From Babylonia areolata (lineage: Eukaryota; Mollusca; Gastropoda; Neogastropoda; Buccinidae): a DNA stretch of 64,000 bases. Made by a program: the position numbers and the translations under genes. Each line of letters begins with the position of its first letter. Position 1 is the stretch's first letter. Shown piece by piece: positions 38,201 to 49,999 of the stretch. The notes below the pieces were generated by a model, which was not told the origin of the DNA, made no database searches, and saw nothing but the letters and a program-made list of their open reading frames with translations. The DNA is taken from positions 26,504,752 to 26,568,751 of the forward strand of contig NC_134876.1 of NCBI RefSeq assembly GCF_041734735.1, given 5' to 3'.

Positions 38201-40829
38201 GTCAAAGGGCGCCAGCTCCAGGCTCTGACAGATGGTGTTGCACACGTGTGAGTGAAAGAACAACGCCATGCCCTTGGGCCCCAGGTTTCCGTCGCCGTAG
38301 TCAGTGCCTTCAGACGTGTGGATCTGGGGGTCAGTGTACAGGTCGCCCACCCCTTGAACATCCACCACGATCAGCTTGTGGCCTGACCGCTCAAAGGTGA
38401 AGTGGCTGAACGCCTGTCATCACACACACCTCTCACTGTATGTACCCAGCTTGTGGCCTGACCATGGCTGAACGCCTGGCATCACGCACACTTCTCACTG
38501 TATGTACCCAGCTTGTGGCCTGACCATGGCTGAACGCCTGGCATCACGCACACCTCTCACTGTATGTACCCAGCTTGTGGCCTGACCACGGCTGAACGCC
38601 TGGCATCACCCACACCTCTCACTGTATGTACCCAGCTTGTGGCCTGACCATGGCTGAACGCCTGGCATCACGCACACTTCTCACTGTATGTACCCAGCTT
38701 GTGGCCTGACCATGGCTGAATGCCTGGCATCACACACACCTCTCACTGTATGTACCCAGCTTGTGGCCTGACCATGGCTGAACGCCTGGCATCCCACACA
38801 CCTCCACTGTATATACCCAGCTTGTGGCCTGACCACTCAAACATGAAGTGGCTGAACGCCTGGCATCGCACACACACACACGCACTCTCTCACCTCTCAC
38901 TGTATGTACCATATCAAATCATATTGCTTACAACCCACCCAACTGCAAACGTGTACCATATCAAATCATACTACTTACAACCCACCCAACTGCAAACGTG
39001 TACCAAATCAAATCATACTGCTTACAACCCACCCAACTGCAAACGTGTACCATATCAAATCATACTGCTTACAACCCACCCAACTGCAAACGTGTACCAA
39101 ATCAAATCATACTACTTACAACCCACCCAACTGCAAACGTGTACCATATCAAATCATACTGCTTACAACCCACCCAACTGCAAACGTGTACCATATCAAA
39201 TCATACTGCTTACAACCCACCCAACTGCAAACGTGTACCATATCAAATCATACTGCTTACAACCCACCCAACTGCAAACGTGTACCATATCAAATCATAC
39301 TGCTTACAACCCACCCAACTGCAAACGTGTACCAAATCAAATCATACTGCTTACAACCCACCCAACTGACAAACGGCCTTTTCAGGTGCACTGCATGAAG
39401 TGAGCCACCTGACTGCAAACATCAATGCATTTGTTAATATTCTCTAATTTACCATCATTTACAATGCACAAACTGTTGCTTCTTTCCTTAAGACCAATCC
39501 ATGCGGCATTTTAAACATATCTTTTGTTTGTTTATAAATTTGGTTTGTGTAGCTCATGGACTACAGAAAAGTGCAGAAATAACAATGTAATCAATTTGTG
39601 TAATAAGAACCACTGGAACTGGCAATATAAGAACAAAATAATGGTAAAAAGGCAAAACCACCAGCAGGATGCTGGAATTTGACAGTGACTGTGTGCTGTC
39701 CACCTATCTACACTGACTGTCCACCTATCTACAGTGACTGTGTGCTGTCCACCTATCTACAGTGACTGTGTGCTGTCCACCTATCTACACTGTGTGCTGT
39801 CCACCTATCTACACTGACTGTCCACCTATCTACACTGACTGTCCACCTATCTACAGTGACTGTGTGCTGTCCACCTATCTACAGTGTGTGCTGTCCACCT
39901 ATCTACACTTGCTGTCCATCTATCTATAGTGACTGTGTGCTATCCACCTATCTACTGTGTGTGCTGTCCACCTATCTACACTTGCTGTCCACCTATCTAT
40001 AGTGACTGTGTGCTATCCATCTATCTACAGTAACTGTGTGCTGTCCACCTATCTACAGTGACTGTGTGCTGTCCACCTATCTACAGTGACTGTGTGCTGT
40101 CCACCTACCTACACTGTGTGCTGTCCACCTATCTACACTGTTGCTGTCCACCTATCTACACTGTGTGCTGTCCACCTATCTATACTGTGTGCTGTCCACC
40201 TATCTACACTGACTGTGTGCTGTCCACCTATCTATACTGTGTGCTGTCCACCTATCTACACTGACTGTGTGCTGTCCACCTACCTACACTGACTGTGTGC
40301 TGTCCACCTATCTACACTGACTGTGTGCTGTCCACCTACCTACACCGTGTGCTGTCCACCTATCTACACTGACTGTGTGCTGTCCACCTATCTACACTGA
40401 CTGTGTGCTGTCCACCTACCTACACTGACTGTGTGCTGTCCACCTACCTACACTGACTGTGTGCTGTCACCTATCTACACTGACTGTGTGCCGTCCACCT
40501 ATCTACACTGACTGTGTGCTGTCCTGCTGTTTCACCTATCTACACTGTCTGTGTGCTGTCCTGCTGTTTCACCTATCTACACTGTGTGCTGTCCTGCTGT
40601 TTCACCTATCTACACTGACTGTGTGCTGTCCTGCTGTTTCACTTACCTACACTGTGTGCTGTCCTGCTGTTTCACCTATCTACACTGACTGTGTGCTGTC
40701 CACCTATCTACACCGACTGTCCACCTATCTACACTGACTGTGTGCTGTCCACCTATCTACACTGACTGTCCACCTATCTACACTGACTGTGTGTTGTCCA
40801 CCTATCTCTTCATGATAGCCACCAGATTC

Positions 40830-40862
<33 letters not shown>

Positions 40863-43800
40863 AAACATTAATGATGCTTTTACATTCCTGGAGTGTTGGC
40901 CTCATGGTAAAACATCCACCTAGGAAACAAGAGAATCTGAGCCCACAAGTCTGAATCCCACACTCACCAGCATTCTCTCCCCTTCCACTGGACCTCGAGT
41001 GGGAAACAAACACCAAATGTGTACACAACACTAACAAGGCCTGGTTTGACCAAGCATGTAAACTAAGTAGAGAATACAACAAATTCAGAAACTAATATCA
41101 CTTCAAGTGGAAAGATGTTAAACTGAAGACATTCAGAAACGCTCATCTGAACAACAAGGACAATGTGATTCTAAAACAAGAGATGAAAGCAGCATGTTAA
41201 CAGTACAAATCCACAATTTGAAAAGCTGAAAAAAGGTACAGAAAATCTATAGTTAATGATATAAGAAAAATGAAATCGCATGATCCAAAACGCTACTGGT
41301 CTCTTATAAATGGGAAGAACCATAAACAAGCAACAACAATTCTGTTAAACAAATTCAAGGAACACTTTGAAAATTTGTCCTAAATAAATACAAGTGACCA
41401 GACCATACTCTCACAGGAAGAAGAAACTGACAGATTATTGGGAGAATTTATCGAATCAGATGAAGCAAAAAGCAGTTCTCAATAAAAGCTTCACAGAAGC
41501 AGAACTTTTTTCTATTGTTAAAAAGCTAAAGAATAATAAATCCCCCGGAACTGATGGAATTATCAATGAAGCCATTTATCATACCTTTGATAAATTAAAA
41601 CAGTTTTGGTGTAATTTATTCAATAGAATATTTGAAACTGGCACCTTACCAGATGACTGGCTCACTGGTACCATTGTCCCCATTTACAAAAATAAAGGAG
41701 ACAAAAACGACCCAAATAATTACAGGGGCATCACATTAATCTCATGCAGTGCTAAATTCTTTACTGCTGCACTCAATGAAAGACTATGCACCTTTTCTGA
41801 TACCTTAGATATTCTTTCCGAAAACCAGACTGGCTTTAGACCTAAGCACTCCACAACTGATCACATCTTTGTAATGAAATATTTGAATGACATAATGTTT
41901 GAATGATATGAAGAAAAAATTGTTCTGCGCTTTCATAGATTATGAGAAAGCGTTCGACAGAGTATGACATACAGGCTTATGGACAAAACTCATTCGCTCT
42001 GGAATCAATGGCAAGTTCCTCAATATTGTCAGGAACATGTATAAAGGAATTGTTTCATGCGTTTCCTCAAATGGTGCCGTTTCTGAGTCTTTTGCAGTTT
42101 ATCAAGGTGTTCGTCAAGGTGAAAGCCTATCCCCCTTTTTGTTTGCTTTGTATGTGAATGATGTGGAAACCCACCTTATCAGGAATGGTTGCTCCCCTGT
42201 TGATATGGGACTAAGCCATGATGAAAGAGTATCTGAATACCTCAAACTATTGCTAATTCTGTATGCTGATGATACAGTAATATTTGCTGACTTAGAAGCT
42301 AAGCTTCAGAAGGCACTAAACGAACTAGAAGCATATTGTAATGACTGGAAAATAAGTGTGAATTGCCCCAAAACTAAAATAATGGTATTCTGCTGTAAGA
42401 AACCAAATTACCAGTACCCGTTCACACTTAATGGAAATACTCTAGAACACGTTACTTGCTTTAAATACCCAAGACTGACTTTCAATTTCAATGGTAAGCT
42501 TAACATAGCAGTGAAACAATTTAAAGATCAGGCCAGATGGGCAATGATGGCACTGTTAAGAAAAAGCAGAAAAAAGCAGACAACTTCAGCTCCCTATTTC
42601 CTGCCAGTTAGACTTATTCATTTCACTGGTCATGCCAATATTAACTTAAGGCTGTGAAGTTTGGGGTAATAACTGCGTTGACGTTGCCGAATCATTACAC
42701 TTGGAATACTGTTAATACATACTCCGGCTTAAGAAAAGCACTCCAAACTGTTTCAACTATGGTGAAACGGGACTTTTCCCCCTGTTTGTGCATGTATATT
42801 GCCGAATGATCAAATCCTGGCACAAATTGTCCATTGACACATTGACTAGTAAAAAATTCTCCTCTCGCATGCTGAACACATTAACTGAATATTTTAATTT
42901 AAAAATACACAAAAATGACTGGTTACTTAAAATCAAACAGATTCTAGATGAAAATGGGCTGTCTTTTGTGTGGTACTATCCACAATCTGTATCAACTGCA
43001 TGGCTGATAACAATCTGACCCAAAGACTTAAAGATAGTTATGCACAAAAAATGGGTAGAAACTTGTCGTAACTCTACAAAAGCCAATAACTACAGTTTAT
43101 TTAAAAGCCAAACAACTTTTGAAGATTATCTAGACATTTTGCCACTGTGCTACAGCATCCCAATGTTGAAACTCAGAACAAGTAATCACAAACTACCAAC
43201 TGAGAAAGGGAGACACATGAACATACCGCAAGAAGCAAGATTGTGTCATCTTTGTGACACGAATCGAGTGGGAGATGAATACCACTTTGTCATGGAATGT
43301 CCTGCAATTCAAAATCTCTACAATCAGTATTTACCTAAGTATTACAGAACACGTCCCAACTTCCACAAATATGCCACATTAATGTCTATTAGTAGTAAGA
43401 AAAAGTTACTAAATTTTGCTAAATTCATTAAAGAAGGTTTTAATGTGTTTTGTTAGAAGCCAGTTTCAGTCCGGATTCTTTGCCACTTATGCCTCAACTG
43501 TACTTGTTGAATAGGAATTAGAACAATGACTTGTGTAAATCTTGACACTGCATCCCCGTACATATCCATTTGTAATTGCATAATCATATTTTTTATACGT
43601 CTTTTTCTCTCCTGTATATATGAAACCAATCCCAGTATTACTGGCAAATGGGTGCTAAAGTAACATGCAAATTATTGCGTATTTTATTTTGTTACACCAT
43701 GTCATTGTTATTGCTATGCTCCAACTAACCACCCAGTTCCCAGTTCAGGCTCAACTAGTCAGATACAGAGCCGTATTGTAAATCTAAGCTATGATCTGTG

Positions 43801-46800
43801 CATTTGTCTATTCCTATTGCATTGTACCAGACTGCTGATTACATTTGGCCTTTTATTTCATTTTATTTTTCCCCCATTTGTATTATCCCCCTTTTTGTTT
43901 CTTCTTTTTAAATTATCTTCGCTCTTCCTCTGTGGCCATCATCCTGTTATTGTCATGTTTCCTTGTTTCTCTATGACTCGAAAGAGTTAATGGGAATAAA
44001 CAAACTCTGAAACTCTGGTGCTCTGGATGCTAGTCTGGATGAGATGATCAACTGATGTCTCATGTGCAGCATGCACTTAGCGCATGTAAAAGAACCCACA
44101 GCAACAAAAGGGTTGTCCCTGGCAAAATTCTGTAGAAAAATACAGCTGGTAGGAAAATGAGAACACTTGAAGGCAGAAAAATACACTGTTTTAGGTGCAT
44201 TTTCCCTGGGGTGAGCAACCCGAATTTCACAAAGGGAAATCTGTTGCAACAAAGAAATACCACCATACAATACCTGAGGAGTCAGCCTGTAGGATTCCTC
44301 CACAAAGCCGGAGTTCGAGTTGTACTTGATGTAGTTGCCCTCAATGAAGTGCTCCAGATGGTACAGAGGAGACCCTGCTCGGTTCTTGAATTCCAACACA
44401 TACATCTGGAAGATGTCCACCTGGAATATAAAGGTTTGCAGAAAATAAATGGATGGAAGGTAAAAGGTCTTTTATCACTTCACCTTCAAGTCACACTGTT
44501 GTGTCATCATGGTGTGTCTTTACCTTTCAGCCACCTTCAAGTCACACTGTTGTGTCATCATGGTGTGTCTTTACCTTTCAGCTACCTTCCTTCATGTGAC
44601 TGTTGTCTCATCATGGTGTGTCTTTACCTTTCAGCCACCTTCCTTCAAGTCACACTGTGTCATCATGGTGTGTCTTTACCTTTCAGCTACCTTCCTTCAT
44701 GTCACATTGTTGTGTCATCATGGTGTGTCTTTACCTTTCAGCTACCTTCATGTGACACTGTTGTGTTATCATGGTGTGTCTTTACCTTTCAGCTACCTTC
44801 ATGTGACACTGTTGTGTTATCATGGTGTCTTTACCTTTCAGCTACCTTCACGTGACACTGTTGTGTTATCATGGTGTGTCTTTACCTTTCAGCTTCCTTC
44901 ATGTCACACTGTTGTGTTATCATGGTGTCTTTACCTTTCAGCCACCTTCATGTGACGCTGTTGTGTTATCATGATGTGTCTTTACCTTTCAACCACCTTC
45001 GTGTGACGCTGTTGTGTTATCATGGTGCGTGTCTTTACCTATCAGCTACCTTCATGTGACACTGTTGTGTCATCATGGTGTGTCTTTACCTTTCAGCTAC
45101 CTTCATGTGACACTGTTGTGTTATCATGGTGTCTTTACCTTTCAGCTTCCTTCACATGACGTTGTTGTGTTATCATGGTGTGTGTCTTTACCTTTCAGCC
45201 ACCTTCATGTCACACTGTTGTGTTGTCACAGACATCTGCTGTCTGTCTATATGCACCTCCTCCTTCCCCACCCCATACTCCATCCCCTCTCCCCTTCCCC
45301 CATCCATACCCCTCTCCTCACCACTCTCAGTTTACTGCCTGCAACATCTGCAGCATTTTTGTAGACAGGTATACAGTACCTCCCCTCCCACCCTCCACAG
45401 CAACCCTCACAGCACCTCCCCTCCCACCCTCCACAACAACTCTCACAGTACCTCCCCTCCCACCCTCCACAACAACTCTCACAGTACCTCCCCTCCCACC
45501 CTCCACAACAACTCTCACAGTACCTCCCCTCCCACCCCCCCACAACAACTCTCGCAGTACCTCCCCTCCCACCCTCCACAACCACCCTCACAGTACCTCC
45601 CCTCCCATCCCCCACCCTCCACAACAACCCTCACATTACCTCCCCCTCCCACCCCCCACAACCACCCTCACAGTACCTCCCCCTCCCACCCCTCCTACAA
45701 CAACCCTCACAGTTCCTCCCCTCCCACCCACCACCCTCCACAACCACTCCCCACCCTCCACAACAACCCTCACAGTACCTCCCCTCCCACCCCCCACAAC
45801 CACCCTCACAGTACCTCCCCTCCCACCCTCCACAACAACCCTCGCAGTACCTCCCCTCTCACCCGCCACCCTCCACAACCAAACTCACAGTACCTCCCCT
45901 CCCACCCTCCACAACAACCCTCACAGTACCTCCCCTCCCACCCTCACCAACCACCCTCACAGTACCTCCCCTCCCACCCTCCACAACCACCCTCACAGTA
46001 CCTCCCCTCCCACCCTCCACAACCACCCTCACAGTACCTCCCCTCCCATCACCCCACAACAACCCTCACAGTACCTCCCCTCCCACCCTCCACAGCAACC
46101 CTCCCCCCTCCTTAAACCCTCCACAGCAACCTTCACAGTACCTCCCCTCCCACCCTCCACAACAACCCTCACAGTACCTCCCCTCCCACCCTCCACAACC
46201 ACCCTCACAGTACCTCCCCTCCCACCCCCCACCCTCAACAACCACCCTCACAGTACCTCCCCTCCCACCCCCCACAACAACCCTCGCAGTACCTCCCCTC
46301 CCAACCCCCACCCTCCACAACAACCCTCACAGTACCTCCCCTCCCACCCTCCCACCCTCCACAACAACCCTCACAGTACCTCCCCTCCCAGCCTCCACAA
46401 CAACCCTCACAGTACCTCCCCTCCCACCCTCCACAGCAACCCTCACAGTACCCCCCTCTCTAACCCCCCACCTTCCACAACAATCCTCACAGTACCTCCC
46501 CTCCCACCCTCCACAGCAACCACCATCTTCCCTTATGAGAAATGGAAAGGTCAGAAAACACATATGGTTGTTTTTTTCCACACTATCAAACTGAACAACT
46601 CATGATGATTATTTTTTCAAGGGGTGTCCAAAGTATGTGTCTGATGATGAAAGCTGCTCTGCTAGTTGTAAGAAATCACTGTTCTCCAACACACAAAATG
46701 CAAAATCCACATGATAATATATCATACACGAGTGCACACACACACACACACACACACACTTATACATGTACACAGACAAACATGTACATACAGAGCACTC

Positions 46801-49800
46801 AAGCACCCATCTTCCCACCCCAAACAGAAGAGACAAACAGTATCTACAATCATCTTTTTAAATGAAAGTTTTCTGTACATAAACACTGTCAAACAAGAAC
46901 AAATTGAATAACATTTTTTTCTAAGTCCAACAGCCAGGTTGATCAATCACATGCCAGTCTTCTGCTTAATGGCTATAAATTCAACCACCCACATCCCCCT
47001 CCTTACTCACACACACATACACACTGGGGTGACTCACAGTGCAATGCATTCAATACCCCCGCCCCCACCCCCACCCCCCACCTTCCCCTGTTCATAACCC
47101 ACAAACGAGGTGCCTGCCTCCGTCCCCCAGTTTTCAGCCAATGGGATGGGTGTTGTGTTGATTTGCTATTTTTGGCACAACAGATTTCTCTGTGTGAAAT
47201 TTGGGTTGCTCTCTCTCTCTCTCTCTCTCTACTGGGGAGAGCAAGTCACCACAGCACAGCACTACCCTTTATCTTTTTTCTTTCACCATGCAAGTGTATT
47301 TGCTTTGCTACTTTTCTGCATGATTTTGCCAGGGACAACCTTTTCATTGTCATGTTTTTTTGTGTGTTTTTAAACATGCACTGAATGTATGCTGCACACA
47401 GGACCTTGATTTCTTGTCTCATCAAAATGACAAGTATCCAGACCACCACTCAAGGTCTTGTGAGTGTGGGATTTGAACCTGTACCCTGAGTTTCTCTCGA
47501 TTCCCTCTTGGACACATTACCACCTGGCCACCTTCCACTATCACTGCATGTGGTGCAGCATGTATGGATGTCCTCATGCTCTAACGCCACCTTGAAATTG
47601 AAACTGAAACAGAGGACAGCTCACCTGTTTTGAGGGGTTTTGTCAGTCGTACTTCTCAAACTAAAACTGAGGAAAGTGGCAATGCATCCGCCAATGAAGC
47701 GAGAGAATCTGAGAACACTGGCCAGTATTTTCCCCCCTTCACTAGACAATGAGTGTTGGTCTGGATGTTAATCATTTGGATAAGATGATAACTTAAGGTC
47801 CTCTGTGCAGCATACACTAAGCATAAGTAAAAGAACCCATGGGAACAAAAGTGTTGTCCCTTGGGAGAACAGCCTAAATTTCATACAAAGAAATCTGTTG
47901 TGGCAAAAACGTAATACATTTTTCGAGGGGTTATGACTGTTGTACTAACCCTCACCTTTTTTGGGGGGTTGTGACTGTTTTACTAACCATCACCTTTTTT
48001 GGGGGTTGTGACTGTTTTACTATCACCTTTTTGGGGGGTTATGACTGTTGTACTAACCATCACCTTTTTGGGGGGTTGTGACTTTTTACTAACCATCACC
48101 TTTTTGGGGGGTTGTGACTGTTTTACTAACCTGCACCTTTTTGGGGGGTTGTGACTTTTTACTAACCATCACCTTTTTGGGGGGTTGTGACTGTTTTACT
48201 GATTATCACCTTTTTGGGGGGGTTGTGACTGTTGTACTAACCTTCACCTTTTTAGGGGGGGTTGTGGTGTTGTACTAACCTTCACTTTTTGGGGGGTTGT
48301 GGTGTTGTACTAACCTTCACCTTTTTGGGGGGTTGTGACTGTTTTACTAACCATCATCTTTCTGGGGGGTTGTGGTGGTGTACTAACCTTCACTTTTTGG
48401 GGGGGTCATGGTGTTGTATTAACGTTCACCTTTTTTGGGGGGTTGTGACAGTTGTACTAACCTGCACCTTTTTGGGGGGTTGTGACGGCTGTACTAACCT
48501 TCACCTTTTCGGGGGGTTGTGACGGTTGTACTAACCATCACCTTTTTGGGGGGTTGTGACTGTTGTACTAACCATCACCTTTTTGGGGGGTTGTGGTGCT
48601 GTACTAACCTTCACCTTTTTGGGAGGTTGTGGTGCTGTGCTGTACTATCTTCACCTTTTTGGGGGGTTGTGGTGTTGTACTAACCTTCACCTTTTTGGGG
48701 GGTTGTGACTGTTGTACTAACCATCACCTTTTTGGGGGGTTGTGGTGCTGGACTAACCTTCACCTTTTTGGGGGGTTGTGGTGCTGTGCTGTACTACCTT
48801 CACCTTTTTGGGGGGTTGTGGTGTTGTACTAACCTTCACCTTTCTGGGGGGGTTGTGACAGTTGTACTAACCTGCACCTTTTTGGGGGGTTGTGGTGCTG
48901 TACTAACCTTCACCTTTCTGGGGGGGTTGTGGTGTTGCACTAACCCTCACCTTTTTTGGGGGGTTGTGGCGGTTGTACTCCTGGCCCCACAACTTGGCGT
49001 CCATCTGCAGCCTGACGTCCTGGAAGTAGACCTGGCGCTCCACCTGCTCCATGTAGCTCTTGGCTACATAGTTGGGGGCGTGGCGCCAGTCCTGGGCACA
49101 GAACGTCATGTGCTTCTTCCTGAAACCATGGTTACTTGTCTTTATCAACATGTCATGTGCTTCTTCCTGAAACCATGATAACTTGTCTTTATCAACATGT
49201 CATGTGCTTCTTCCTGAAACCATGATAACTTGTCTTTATCAACATGTCATGTGCTTCTTCCTGAAACCATGAAAACTTGTCTTTATCAACATGTCATGTG
49301 CTTCTTCCTGAAACCATGATAACTTGTCTTTATCAACATGTCATGTGCTTCTTCCTGAAACCACGATAACTTGTCTTTATCAACATGTCATGTGCTTCTT
49401 CCTGAAACCATGAAAACTTGTCTTTATCAACGTGTCATGTGCTTCTTCCTGAAACCATGAAAACTTGTCTTTATCAACATGTCATGTGCTTCTTCCTGAA
49501 ACCATGATAACTTGTCTTTATCAACATATCATGTGCTTCTTCCTGAAACCATGATAACTTGTCTTTATCAACATGTCATGTGCTTCTTCCTGAAACCATG
49601 ATAACTTGTCTTTATCAACATGTCATGTGCTTCTTCCTGAAACCATGAAAACTTGTCTTTATCAACATGTCATGTGCTTCTTCCTGAAACCATGAAAACT
49701 TGTCTTTATCAACATATCATGTGCTTCTTCCTGAAACCATGATAACTTGTCTTTATCAACAATATACGTCATGTGGTTCTTCCTGAAATCATGTTGTACA

Positions 49801-49963
49801 GCTGCTTGTAACTTGTGTTTGTAGACATGTCATACATGTATGTGTGGGGTATATATATGTGTGTGTTGAGAGGGAATGGGTATGGGGGGGGGGGTAATGA
49901 CAGAGAGAGGGTGCATTTATGTACGTGCTTGTGTGTATGTACATGTATGTGGGGATGAATGAT

Positions 49964-49999
<36 letters not shown>

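Noticed and set aside
45126-46605. Plus-strand frames of 329 and 476 codons rich in Pro, Ser and Thr
   Set aside because: Direct translation of a 36-bp C-rich array in eEF2K intron 3; no codon bias, no start context, no homology expected.
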